DNA from: Polytrichum commune
Lineage: Eukaryota; Streptophyta; Polytrichopsida; Polytrichales; Polytrichaceae
DNA length: 64,000 nt
Reading direction: 5' to 3'
NCBI GenBank assembly: GCA_950295325.1
Contig: OX485804.1
Span: forward strand, 59,920,533 to 59,984,532
The notes below the pieces were generated by a model. That model searched no databases. It worked only from the letters and a program-made list of their open reading frames with translations, and was not told where the DNA came from. The position numbers and the translations under genes are program-made. Each line of letters opens with the position of its first letter. Position 1 is the stretch's first letter. Below are positions 26,001 to 39,047 of this stretch, one piece after another.

Positions 26001-29000
26001 CAGAAATAGATGATCGTTGAAGAATGGCACACAATAGCTACTAACGATATCCCAGTCCCTTGATTTTTACCTCTTTCCATAGGATATGTGTACAAGACTC
26101 ACATCACAAGTATCCATATGACTGACAAAGATATGTACCTGCTTCTTGAAAAGATCCTCAAAAAGTTGTGACAAGTTGGCTGCCAACTCCATCAATTCAC
26201 CTCCCTTTTGGAGAGATTCTACATTTCTCCATATCTGCAAAGACCAGACTGTGAGGCCTAGCATCATAGAGCAGAGCATATGCACACACGGGTATGAGGA
26301 CCACTGAACCCATTTGCAACAGACATTCCAACACATCATATAATTTAAATTATTTATCTCCAATGAGGCTTCGGAAATAGGTTGTATCAAGCCACACCTG
26401 TCGCACATCTGCTGCAAATGCCTCAACAGAACCTCCGTATGCCCCAGCAGCAAGGCGGGCATCTATTGTCCGAAAATCCAGAGGACGGGCTACCATACCG
26501 CGAAGTTTTCCTGCACCATGTCCTTCTGGACCTCCAACCAGTATAGAAAAAGCCTCTGTCTTGTCAGCATCTGCTACTGCACGCAAAACAAACCGACAGC
26601 GCTGCATAAGCTGTTCAGATGAAGGTACCATTCGCTTTGTCTTTGCCTTTTTTGTTGAGGATTTGACAGATGGAAATACATCATAATTCTTCAGAACCTC
26701 CATGACAGCCCTCTGTAAAACAACAATAAAACCAGCCTTAGCAATCTTGAACAACTAAGAAAACAAGGAATAAAAAAAGAAAAAAACTAAAGTCATGGAC
26801 AGAAGACACTAAGAACAAGTTCGTGGTCTTTCCATCGCCCACCGAACAGTAGATAGCACACCCAGAGCTGGGGTTTTGAGCAATCGGCAAGGAATGCTCA
26901 TCTGAGGTGCAACACCTTTGGGAGCCAGTTGGTGAGTACCTTAGTTGGGCCAGAAGCATTTCCCTTGAAAACATCCTTACTGATTGCCCACTCCAAATTT
27001 TCTCTTGCCCACTCAGGGGGGGCCAGCTCTAAGGCCTCTTTCACTTTGGTTCTGATCCTAGCACCCACATTTGTGGCCATTTTTGCCACAGGTCTTAATA
27101 CCTCGACCCAGTTAGGTAGTGGCTTGGCGTCGTCCTTTAAGTCTTCATCTTCCTCCACCATTTCATCCTCCTTTCCTTTCGGCATTCGACTCGTCACCTC
27201 CTTCTCAGCCTCTGCCAGCACCTGAAGAATGCACACGTGAATGAGCAAAAAAGAAGAAGCTTATGCAACAAAAAGGAATTTCAATGGATAATAGACTGTC
27301 ACAATCCTGCAGCACCAATACGGAGAAACTTACCTGCAAAGGAGAAGAAAATGAGGTAAAAGCAACTCATGTTGGAGGACATAGGAGTTGCAGTTGCAAC
27401 TGCAATAGAAAGAATTTAATCCAACCTATAGCCAAAATAGTTACACTTGCACAATTTTCACATCACAGAGCATCCACCCACATGTGGGTTTTAATCCCTA
27501 AACGTCTGACAATAGTTAATAAATTTAAGGATTGTATAGAGAACACTGCTACTCCTATGTCTACATGGCTACATGTGGGTGAATGCTCTTTGATGTGAGA
27601 TATATACATAGCTAGACCTCTACCTTTCATTCTTTACAAGACTGCTTAATACATAAATGTCACTAGCAACAACAAGTCATTGTTTAAAGCTGCAGGCTTG
27701 ATCAGGCCCAGAGACCTCTAGGTCACATAGGCACCTAGAGGGTTACAAGAAGTTGTTATCCAATCCTTTGGTTACAGTACCTAACATGTATATGAAATAG
27801 GCCATGACATTAACCAAAAGACAATCCTCTATAATTACAGAATTAGTGAAAATACATGTCATATCAAATGTATTTGATGTTGAGTTGCGTCACTACCTGC
27901 GCGTCACTTTCAACACCAACAACAGTAAACAGTGCACCGCACAGCACACCACCATCCCCTTGAAGACATCTCATTAACCACTTACGCTCTTCCGGTCTCA
28001 AATCTGTGAGGTCACCAAACTTTTCAACCTCTATGAGTGTCATCAAATACCTCCGCACTAACTCTGGCCATGTGACCTCATTAATGGGCAACTCACTTGG
28101 GAATTCTGGAATTGAAACCATTTGCGGTGGCTCATTTAGAGGTTTCCTTCCCTTCTTCTTGGGCTCTTCAGACTTGGTCACATTTGCACTACCAACTATC
28201 CGAAACTGCAAATCAGCCAGTAGTAATTTAAGCAAGGGGATATGTGTCTTCGCAATCATGATAAACGTTTCATTTAATGTGCCATCTGAGAATGCCACCG
28301 CTCTTTCCACTGGAGATGCTTCAGTTGGTTCACTTGTAAGAAGTGTACCCTCCCCTACACAAGCAATCTCTGGTTGAACCCCACCTTCTGCAAGGGGAGA
28401 ATCCTGCTCAGGTTTGCTAGGTTTTGGACTTGGAGGTTTCACATCCATCTCAAGATTAGAATTAGGAATAATCTCATTCAGCTCCCTGTCTTGACCTTCA
28501 GCGAAATTTGTTTCACCTCCAATTGTAACACCCATCACTTCACCAGTAGGATCCCTTGCAGGGCCAACTTGCGCTCCACATGGCTCTCCAAAGATATCTA
28601 GCCCTGCTACTGCACAATCTCGTCTCCTATCTTGGTCATCTACTTCCATAGCTTTATCAAGAACAGGTTGAACTTCCACCTTGTCAAGTGGCTTCTCTGC
28701 TGGGAGAGGTGGCCCCAAATCAACTAGCCCACTCTCCAGGTCTTCATAGGTTAAGGGGGACTTTAATCCAATAACTTCAGAGAAACGACACAGAAACTCC
28801 CACACCTGTCAAAATAACAGGACATACTCAGAGACTCCAATTGCTAGAGGTTTGAAGAGACCACAAAAAGAAAAAGTGAACCAGAAGAGGCATCTTCGTA
28901 TTCTACTTCTTTCATATGTTGAATATCTAGATGATTGAGCCAATAGAGCATTTTAGTTCAATGGTACCAAGTGCCAAACATTTCTTAATAATGCCACTTA

Positions 29001-32000
29001 AATTTGATAACTGAGGGCTACAAGCATATGGTGAGCATATCTCACTTGCAGAGCATCTCCTACGAGCTCTGCAGGAAGTCTTCTCGTCAGGAGGTCCCCT
29101 GCTGGAGGTAGTGATCGGTGTTCTTTGACAATAGGCGCTCGCTTTGCAACTCGCTGATCAGGCTGCTTCACTCGTTCCTCAACAATTTCACCAACAGTAA
29201 TGTCTGGTAATATCTCCTTACTGAGACTAACTGCACATGTTCTATCTATTCTAACATCACTTGCACCTGCATTGGCCACAAGAATATATAATTGTAGAAC
29301 CATCAAGGTGACAGATAAATTCAGATCTAGTAACATAGAATTGAAACGATTAAGTAAATCCTTGTTATGAAAGACATCCAAAGATACATTATTTCAAGAA
29401 GTGCTTCAACAGTGAGCTAACATTCATCCTCAACAACAATAATAGTCACAAACAATTTTATAAATGCCCACCTGACTCATCTTGTGCCCTCTTGTCCCTT
29501 CGTCGCAGATTCCGGGTCAAAGGAATGCTTGATTTAGGGTCTTCAGGTTTCTCTTCATTCTGTCTTCCATTAAGAAGACCATAAATCAGCTCTTGCACAT
29601 ATCTTTCCTTCAGCCCAAATCGATCAACACTTAATCTTTCTTGTAACGCTCTGTATACAGCAGTTCCCTCTGCCAAGTCCATATCTTGTGGACATTCCAT
29701 ATCCTTAGCCTGAACCTCAGCGGAAAGGCAGTTTTGACTAGAAACTGGCTCCACACTTACCCTTGGTTCGCTTCCAATAGAAGACTTTGTAGACACATCA
29801 ATAGCATGTGAGCAAAGAGAAGCAAGGGACTGCAGTTCAATTCCAGAGCTCTGGAGTTTGAGGACAAAAAGCTTTGCAAAATTTCTCCAGGCTGCTGCAG
29901 AGGATTTGGCTTCTACAACCAGATCACCAATAGAGTCTGTTGCCAGGACATTGCCTTCTGAAGAAACCATATTTGATATATTTAGACTTCCACCCTGGAC
30001 CTGGAATGTGGACAGCGGGTTAACTTCCATCTTCCCCTCATCCACACTGTTTCTATACATAACAGAATTCTCAGCTGATTTGGCAAGTGTCATACAAGAC
30101 TTCCTCCTGACACGGAAGACTGCACCTGAATCCCCACCATCTATCACTTCGCTCATACATAAGGACCCAGTCTCCGAGTCATGCCAACTCGTTTGATAGC
30201 CCACAGGCGATACTTGATTGTTGTCCAGATCTGTATAGTTCCTAGTGACATCTCCAAAGCTCTCAATGGACAAATCTCCATATCGCAGGGGAAGCTCCAG
30301 CTGCAATAGCCCAGAGAGAGAACCATTTTCAGAGCTAAAGCTTAAATTACACAACCACTACCAGACTGAGACCAGATTTGTTGCCTCAGAAGAATACCTC
30401 TTTGGTGCATGGTTAAGACTTCCTCAGCCTGAGCAGACCTAAACATTCATAAAACACAGGCTCTTTACAATTATCATGTGATAGCAACTTACACCCTCAG
30501 TAAGAGTCTGAACTCTTGTATCCACTGATTTCTTGGAGTTCTTGTCTCCACCCAGAAGGCCTAGAAATCTTGCAACAGCAAGCCTTGACCTAAACTTCTG
30601 GTTGTCAGGTGAAACAAAACATTTGTCACAGACACGGGTGTTGCCAGGTCTTTTCTTTATAAGTATTCCCCAGCCTTTCTCAAGATTTCCATTCTTGCTA
30701 GATATAAAACGCCGCAGATCTTCGAGTGATTCTTCTGCTTCTCTTCTTTGCTTCTCATCATTTTGAAAGTCATCTTCAGACATGGTCAGAGTAGCCGCAT
30801 CTCCAGAGATGTCCATGTCTTGAGTGTCAATTGCCAGAATTGGTGTAGAAAGTGCTTGCACTTGCCCTGAGATCAGGGACAGCTTTTGCAATGCTATACT
30901 TTGATCCCTATGTGTCAAAAGCACAAAAATGTTCAATTTCCACCCACAGATTATCATTTACTGAAAACAGATAATTACTCTTCTAGCAGGTTTGGTGATA
31001 TGAAACTTAGCACAAATTAATGTGCTCACTAAAAACCTTGATGTCAATACACACAACACGTTAAAGAATCCAGTTCTAAAGAAAGTTTGCAAAACGATCT
31101 ATCCTCACTCAGCATGCAAATACAAAAATGCTCCACAGTGTGACTCCAGTGCTAACAGGAAACAAAACTCAGCACTCATAACCTCCTGGTGATGATTCTA
31201 GTCACTAGCACACAAAGTGTGATACAATCCTTGCAGCACATTTTCTACAAACAGAATGCCAAACACCCTCTAGCACCAAAACAGTGAACTTGTCCCAAAT
31301 AGTCAACCTATTTGTGATATTGCACACAATCTAAAGTTCTGGTAGTTAGAAAGACAATCATGAATAATACGTCAGCTACAATCAGTAACACATTACCTTG
31401 AATCAGCAGGATACTGTCCATCTGTCATTTGCTCTACTTTTTTCACATTCCCTTCCTTCCTTGGGCGGCCTCTTTTCTTGACACTTTTCCCATAATCTTC
31501 CATCCCAGCTCCTTCCTTCTCATAAACCATAAACTGTTCATCTTTCTCTCTTTCGGCTGGCCAAGCAGAAACTTTAGGTCCAGGATAGACTTCTTTGATG
31601 AAAACTGTTGCAGGATCTGCTTTCACCACAGAAAGCTCACCGGCTGGGAGGGTAATCACGTCTTTTCTTACATGATTCCCGTTAGACTTGCTTTCAATTC
31701 TCCTTGCATCTGCCTTACTTCGGTCATGCTTTGATGTTAGTCTTCCAAGAGGCCAAAAGTCCCCATTGATTTCTTTACCGCAGGAGTCACATTGCCAGTG
31801 TTCATTCTCCCTATCCAAGGCTTGCTTAGGTTTAAGCTTGACACAGTTTAGGTGATAACTGCGTTCACATTTATCACATATAATTGTTGTTTTAGGGGTT
31901 TCAGATTTTTTACAGAGGTCACATTGCTTTTTGCTACCTACCCCTGTCTCCCCTGGGTAGTCAGCTAAAGGTTCTGAAGCAACCTTCGGTATCCTGTGTA

Positions 32001-33052
32001 CTTCCAATACAGCTGCAAGTGCACTGGCTGCCTCAGCCTCATCATCTCCTCCAAGTACGCCTGTTCCTCACAAAGAAAGGTAAGAAAAAGGTGAGAACAA
32101 CAATGAGCAAAAGAAAATCAGTTGGTGTTGATTCTGACTTAAGCTCTAAGCCTGAACTAGGGAGTACAGAAGTTCTGAGCCCAATGAGGACCTTAAAATC
32201 TAAGCAGATAAATTAATTCAACATGTCAGACAAATATATTTGTACTTTGCTCAACAAACCTAAACCAGCACAGCAAATTGCATGAGCTTGGATGGACTTC
32301 ACCAATGGGAGACCTTGCTATAGACTATGGTGATTTATGTATTGACATGCTTCATTCAAGAAGAAATTTTATGGGCTTCTGGGAGCAAAAATTAATCACA
32401 ACGAGTCAGGCTTTCATCCTTAGAGCTTGAAGTGTAACAAACCACATTGTTTCCCTGTTCCAATGTTTGAATTGGGATGCATCGATGTAAGACTCTCACC
32501 ATCTCCTTTCTCAATGCCTTGATCTGTATCGATGTGCTTCAATATAAGGCTTTGGACCTCTCCTTTCTCTGTCTCGATTATCCCCTCCTTCATTGATTTT
32601 GTTGGGGTATCCCCTTTGCTTTTAGCTGATCTATCTAATCGGTGCCGTAGTGGTGTCTCCATTCCACCTCCTGTATCCTCCAACTCAGTTTTCCGCCGCC
32701 TGCCTCGTTTTGTCCCCTGCTTTGATTGGTCATCACCTAAAGAAGACACTCTTGCTGATCCTTGATCAGACCTACTGCTAGTATCTCCTTCCATAATAGG
32801 TACTTCCACATTTAGAGTGTTGAATTCTACTTTTAAATCATTGATCATTCCATTTGGTCTGTCCAATTGTGCACTCTCATTTCCTTCTGCCATCCCAGTG
32901 ATTACCATACTCCCATTTGGATTTGGCTTCTTGCTGCCTCCACCTTCATCCTCTCTCATTGGTGCCATTTGCATCACACCTGGGCTCGTTGTAACCTTGA
33001 GTATGTCACCATCTTCAACAAGGCCCTCAGTTTTCATCTGATGCATATCCAT
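20028..33052 (-). CDS. MBD9: MBD9-like chromatin reader (PHD, MBD, FYR, DDT, bromodomain, PHD, WHIM), 2,932 aa
   Basis: Nuclear multi-domain reader; Arabidopsis MBD9 works with SWR1/ISWI-type remodelers. Exons in transcript order: 33052-32500, 32060-31397, 30907-30493, 30300-29472, 29266-29046, 28805-27897, 27221-26940, 26712-26398, 26234-26139, 25917-25387, 25104-24078, 23696-22983, 22682-20719, 20306-20028 (8799 nt, all phases agree). Domains: PHD1 about 231-280 (CDLCKKSE...CDKCERSYHLNC); MBD about 480-525 (LEKGWGILIKKRPGN, FRSRLAVARFLG); FYR region 545-615 (VSPVGYQTSWHDSETGS, VIDGGDSGAVFRV); DDT 883-930 (LPAELVGDALQVWEFLCRF); bromodomain-like 1297-1430; PHD2 about 1488-1537 (CRVCGIDED...CDKCDAEYHTYC); WHIM near 2135 (LGTDDLGRDYW); a Cys/His cluster near 2330 (CTCLEPLWRF). 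The start is fixed by an in-frame TAA just upstream (about 33087). It is longer than the Arabidopsis protein (about 2,176 aa), mainly through low-complexity linkers. Confidence 0.93.
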
Positions 33053-34860
33053 GACAATTGTAAAGCCAACTCTAGGAGTTTCCCCTTAGAGGCCACAAAT
33101 TACTCTTCAAGATTATCATGCCTGTTGTTTGTGACGGTACTCAAAACTCCAATAGTCTCGCCGGCAAGTACTTTCTCCGGCCCTAGTGATCACTTTAGTT
33201 CCAAAGGCTGAGAGGTACTGCTTCTCTCAGTCACGTCTGATTCAATCATGCTGTAACTAAGGGAAAACCCCGTTTCATGCTGAAAGAACTTCGCCAATGA
33301 ACATTTTCTCAGAGCACCTGTGCAATATGGAGCCAATGAGTCAACTGTACACTAAATCTGGCCACTTCAGCATTGATATGACTACAATATATTCACACTC
33401 GAGCTACGCACGAAATTGGTTCGCCTCTTACATGACCTGCCAGGTATTTGTCCTTGGATAAAGGTACTATATAATAAGTTTTCATTGCAATAGAACAGCT
33501 TAAACCTTAGGCCTTCAGTCATATAAGTGCAGGATCCATTAGTAATGCAAATAGAGAGATGGAAGATGTAGCTGCAAAAGTGGTTCCCACATCATGAACC
33601 TCCCACGTTCAACTGATGACACATATATAACTTCAATTTATTCCAGGAAAGGTGGAGGTCAAAAGGATGCTGTTCAGTATGTAGCTGCATGCAAGTAATG
33701 AGGTCCCAGTGTATGCTGGTCCGGACCTCTAAACAATATTTGATGAAATATGAAGTCAGATTCACTACAGAAAATTGTGAAAGGGAACGGTTCCAAGTCA
33801 TGTAGCTGCATTAGGTCTCAGGGGATAAAGTCAAAGCTGTTCCAGCAGATAAGCATCGGATAGCAAGAGTGGACACATGCATACTATGATCACCAAAATT
33901 GGAGCACTGCAGCTACATTCGTAGACCTCTTGAGATGCTGACAGCATTAACACTAATTGTGCAAAATTCGTGCCAGAGACACATCGAACATGCTAAAACC
34001 AAACTCCCCAACTGACAGGCATTTTATGAACATTTACCACTACAAATCCAAGGGTTTATCATCGTGTTCAAGAAACTGACACCAACAATCGCCACAAACA
34101 TTATCATAGCAGTTTCTTAATTACAGCAACAAGAAGACCTGCAACAACTTCTCTCGTGCTTGAATTGTGCGTAGCTCGGGCATCACATCATGACACCCAA
34201 AAGTAGGCACAATAGTATAAGCAAAGAAGAAGGATAAAAAGAGAGACATTTTTACCTTCTTCCCCAATTCAATTACTCTCCAGTCCCCTTGCTGGTCTTT
34301 GCTATGTAAGAACCTAAAGGCTGCTCAAGTCGAGGCATCATCATCCAGTTGATCACTAAAGAACGGAAACTCCAATTCATCCATCACCAGCTAAACCATC
34401 ATCGATACTTGAGCAGAATCTCCAATTCCATGCCAAAAACCATTGTGTGCATCATTGCAATTTACATGTCAAATGGCTCTCAATGCGGCACCAATAATGC
34501 AAGGCCTGATCCTGAGAAACCCCAACCACGCACTCCCATTTTTTTTAATTCTAAAGTAGATTCAATTCCCAATCCAATCTACAAGAAGCCGGTCATGAAG
34601 TGACCCCCATAACCCCATTGTGATGCAGAAAATTCTCACCCGTTCTTGGAACCAATTACCCTACCAATTGCCCCTGCGACCAAATTAACCTACCAATTAC
34701 TCAATACCATTTGCAAATCTCCACACCTCACATTGCTACAACGAAGAGGCTCCCAGCCACACCCATTGAAGGTGCCACACAAAAAGCTCAACGTCTCAGA
34801 ACCCTCGCAACCCTAACTCAAGAATAACGCATGTTCATCTAAATCGACAGTCGTACCGAT
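33053..34860 (-). promoter_or_regulatory. Presumed 5' leader of MBD9-like gene with a leader intron
   Basis: On the minus strand a donor GAAGAAG|GTAAAA (exon edge 34256) and an acceptor ATTGCACAG (exon edge 33317) frame a likely 938-bp leader intron, 33318-34255. This leaves 33053-33317 as the exon carrying the start codon's leader. The transcription start is not visible; 34256-34860 is probably first-exon leader sequence. No coding frame on either strand is convincing here. Confidence 0.4.
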
Positions 34861-35760
34861 CATGTCAACGATCGAAAACCCCAAAAGCCGATCCTACAGC
34901 GCACTGAAAAACTTGCGCCTCAAGTAATCGGAGAACTAAGGCTACCATAGATGGGATGTAGGAATGCATGCCCAGCCTTGAACTGGAACCAAAATCAAAA
35001 GGGAGAACTGCCTTACCAGCACTGGCAAAGAAAAAAAAAAAAAAACCTGACCACACGATCGAAAAGCGAGACCACTCCAGGTCGGAGTGGAAAAAGCGAA
35101 ACGAATGGATTCGTTGGCCAGAACCTAAGAACGATTCCAGAATGCTTCAGAAGCTTTCCGAATGACTCATGGCAGGTAAGAAATGCTCACTTGAAACTGG
35201 CCGAGCGCGGTGACGCAAGAGAAATCGGAAGCCCTTGTAACAAAGGAACCAGAACAGGGCAGGCGATGGAGCGCCAAACCCTAATCCTTGGTCCTGCCAA
35301 AGAGGCCCGCAAGGGACGTGGCGCTCCTCCATTGGTTCCGGGAGAGAAACATCCTACCTGGTCGTTTCGGTTGCGAACGAACGGGAGGGAGCCACGTGGT
35401 GAATGATATCCTCCCGCTGTTGAGCGCCAAACTGGCAGGGCGGGAAAAAGGCTTGAAACTGCAATGGGCGGTTTCGCCACCAGTCACCGGGATCTCCCCA
35501 CCAATCACCAGGCTTCGCCAGGCGTAAGTTGGTTTTGCCACCCATGCTGGAGCGGGTTTCGCCGTCACTTTTTTAGGTTTCGCAGGTTCCGCCAAAGCTC
35601 CCCTCAGTTATTGCGCAGAAATAGGCCCCTAATATATCACGGGTATTGTACTGGGCTGGGCTGGGCTGGGCCGGGCCGGCCCTTTAATGGCAGCTGCAGG
35701 CAGTACCATGATGGGGGAAGGTGATTGAACGCATTGACACCCCCCACAATCACAAAGTTG
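34861..35760. promoter_or_regulatory. GC-rich upstream region of MBD9-like gene
   Basis: A block richer in G+C than its surroundings, with several overlapping chance frames on both strands, a poly-A run near 35032 and a (GGGCT)n-like tract ending in GGGCCGGGCCGGCCC at about 35651-35682. A promoter for the divergent minus-strand gene is likely. Nothing supports a plus-strand gene, although ATGGCAGGTAAGAAATG at 35169 could start a very short first exon. Confidence 0.35.
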
Positions 35761-37985
35761 AGTCATCCAGGTCAGTTATTCATCAGGTCTCTTGCTTTAT
35801 TTGCACATGCTTTCACCAGGGAATTCCCCAGTTCTTTATGTTGTTGTCCGGTTATCGCACGGTTATGCACCATGTAAATTGTACCCCCTTTATGGTATAA
35901 TAGTATCACTTGCTATTCAAAGTTACGCATTGCTATAACTATTTATTGAGAATGTGTTATTATGTCAAGTAAAGTCATTGATGTTCCACAATGTCCTAGC
36001 AACATGTTCAACCGTTGCTAGTAAAAAAGTGAGCCCCAAAGTTAGAAGTTATTGTAGTGTGAAATTTCAAAAAGTGAGTGACATTAAATATCATGCAACA
36101 TTGTACATGTATCCAAGGGTCTCAGTAAATCAATTAACCAACCAAGACATGTGAGCATGTGTCTTCGCATAGAATATGGAGGTGGCTTCTCCATGAGAGG
36201 GCTTTGTCGTGAAATAACATTTTTAAAGTAGTTGTTTCTAATTACTAGCTCTTTTCATATTAAATTGGAAATTTCACTGAGCTTCACGGAAACCTTGTCC
36301 ATTCGATTTTGACATGCATTACCCGGGCCATATTACCACTCACTCAAAGGCGGTCTCCACAATGCCTTTGTCCCATGGTATGGGAGATCACCAATAGTTG
36401 TTACTATGAAGAATCTTTTGGTTATAAAGACATAAATGTTAATAGTAGATGCCTCTGATCTGAAATTTAAACATTGTAAGTCATTTGTGAGTCTCAAAAA
36501 TTAGATGACCAATTGCTACGTACTTCTTGCTATGCATTGCATATTATACTCTGAATAAACTTTGGTTTAGGTACATTCAATCTCAAGAGGTGAAACAACA
36601 TTCATTATGACCGGAAGAAGCTCGTAAGGATTAATAGAATTGGAATGAGCATAGAAATATGTATTGAAGTACCAGATTGGTTGATGCTTGAAGGTTGATG
36701 TAATGTATTCCACCAGTTTACAATTGATGCAATCTTACTTGATCATGGAGTTGAATAAGGAGGCCAAATTTAATGTAATGACTTTCATCTAGATACGCCT
36801 CAAATAGAAAAGGGGGGGGGGATCAAATCATTTTTTTGAGATTGGAACTAGAGACGGGACACCACCAATCATTAGTCTTAAAATACGCATTTATGGAGTA
36901 AATGTTTCTGTAATAAATATTGTACCCTGAAATTATGTCTCCACAACCGCACAAATGTAGATTTGATTTAGTTGCACCTATAATTTTTTAATCCAATTAT
37001 AACCTTATACTCACAACTAAAGAACCACCGTGATCTACATTACCCTTATGACACTTTCAAATTTCAGCTTCCAAATGTTAATCTCGATTTGTTAAAAAAA
37101 CTGTATTTAAATTATAAAAAAAAAAAAAACCTCCCAAGCTTTAAAACTGAGATTTTTTGTTAGGTCATTTTCAATGGAGCCACCTTAGGTAAATCAAAGA
37201 CTCTCAAAAGAAGGTAAAGTGATGCCACGGTTTTTTGGCAAGTGTGTTCCATAAAGAGACCCGTGTGCGGGCCACCAACATGCCAATCCAATGATGTGTT
37301 GTTTGAGACCTTTTATTACGAGCAACAATATAATGAACTTACATATTATGTACGAAATCTGGGTTCTATTTTATTTTGTTTTTGTTGTTAGGAGTGATTC
37401 TTAAGCGATATACATTTATGGTGGCCTATATCAAATACACAATAAATTATAGTGTATAGATCAAAATGAGTGTTTTTCATCTATTATCTTTGACAATTAC
37501 AATATATACGTCTCATAGTGTCTTTGTATCAATTGTCTCTTTCAACTTGTCACAAAATCTTGTTGTAAGCTTCATTTTTTAAAATTTTGAAATCAATTTT
37601 GTATGATTTAATTGAGCAATTAAATATGATTTTTTTTCCCATTTCCCTTTCTTAACTAAAAATCAAACCTTTTTAATAAAAAATTAGAATCCTTGCATTT
37701 GGCAAATATTTCATATGCGAGTGGCCGAGATTCCGATGCAATATAAGTGTTAGTCCTCTTCGGTAAAGTGCTCGTTCTTGTTGTTACCTACTGCATGACC
37801 TCCGTCCCCAAAGGTATCTTCGTATCTTATAAAGACAAAGGAGTTTGCGTTTGGGGCATGGTACTTATTGTATAATTTAGGTAGTAATTTTTTGTTAGGT
37901 GCATGTTGAAGTTCTGCCTATGATACTTGTGGCCCCTTTTTTATTGTAATTTGTTCCACAAATCAATCTCTAGGATTTTTGGCCT
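35761..37985. other. AT-rich spacer without recognised gene
   Basis: Contains only short frames, a G10 run near 36811 and an A13 run near 37117. No transposon ends or coding similarity were recognised. Confidence 0.55.
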
Positions 37986-39047
37986 TGTTGAGCAAAACTC
38001 CTTAGGTGTCGCGCACCTCTCCATGAGGAGTGCCCGAAACACCATGGGCACAAGGGGGACCCCGGAGTGACACCCGGGACTTGTGGCGCCATTGGTGAGA
38101 GGGCCCAAGTGATCCTAGTGTGGGTGAGGGCCCCGGGCGTTGAGAACGCCTCCCACCCACGGAGACTAGGAGGCACGAGGGTAAGGCCATGAGCTATGCG
38201 TAGCTCATGGCGTGGTGATTCTAGAATGCTCAAGAACACCTCAATCGGAGGTGTGAGCTAGGAGTTATGGCCATTTGAGTGGGGCGCTATCCCGGGACAG
38301 CGCCCTCGTACAGCAGTGCCTGGGAGTGATTCCCGGGACTGCCAAGGTTCAAACAGGCATAACTTCCTCACCACTTGCCGGAATTGGGCAAGTGAGGAGT
38401 CCATCGGCATCTACGTGAAGCGTAGATGAGGATAGAGTGGTTGGTTGTTATGATCAGACATCATACAAGGAAGTTATGATGGTCTGAAGCTGTGGGGGCT
38501 TCTAGGCCCAGCGGCTAAGGGAAAATGTCCACTTGGCCCCAACTCTTGGTAGAGAGACAAGAGGTTGGTTGACGGTGGGGTAGGGGCCCCGCGTAGAGTC
38601 CTAGAGGCTTATATGGGTGAGGTGGTGTGGCCTCACCCACCCGAGGCCGAACGGCAAGGCCTCCATGGGCTTTGGCCCATTGTGAGGCCATAGTTGCCTA
38701 GTATGGTTCGGGTTGTTATAGTGTTGCTCCGGCAATGCGATGATCAACATAAGATGGGACTTCCATGGATGGAAGTCCACATCGAAGAAATGGGTTACCG
38801 ATTAAGGGGTGAGTCCCGAAAGCAAAGTAGGAGGGTTGGTTCCCCTCCTTTGAATTATATGGTCCGGGGTAAGAGGAGCTAACCATTAGCATGGCGGTAT
38901 GCGAAGGGTTAGCGCTCGTAACCTTTGCTAGAATGGAAAATTGGCAAGATTGTCAAGGGGGGCTAGCAAGGATTGCGACATTAGGCGTGCGGCTTGGTGT
39001 ATTTAGTCCGAGTTTGTTTAGCCTCACTACAAATAAAATGCTCAACA
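37986..39047. mobile_element. Solo-LTR candidate, 1,062 bp, GC-rich
   Basis: The block begins TGTTGAGCA (37986) and ends with its exact complement TGCTCAACA (39039-39047), the TG...CA inverted ends expected of an LTR. Base composition jumps to GC-rich at the left border and falls back at the right. A TATA-like CTTATATGGG lies near 38608. There is no internal coding domain and no second copy in the window, so a solo LTR is the simplest reading. The 5-bp flanks (GGCCT and TTTAC) do not match, so the insertion is old, recombined, or a different element type. It is unusually rich in perfect hairpins (38187-38210, 38282-38305, 38408-38428). Confidence 0.55.

Noticed and set aside
34951-35595. Cluster of overlapping ORFs on both strands
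   Set aside because: GC-rich promoter-side sequence lowers stop frequency; no domain, no splice support and frames conflict.
37986-39047. CpG island or rDNA fragment
   Set aside because: Exact TG...CA inverted ends coincide with the composition change, and I recognise no rRNA sequence.
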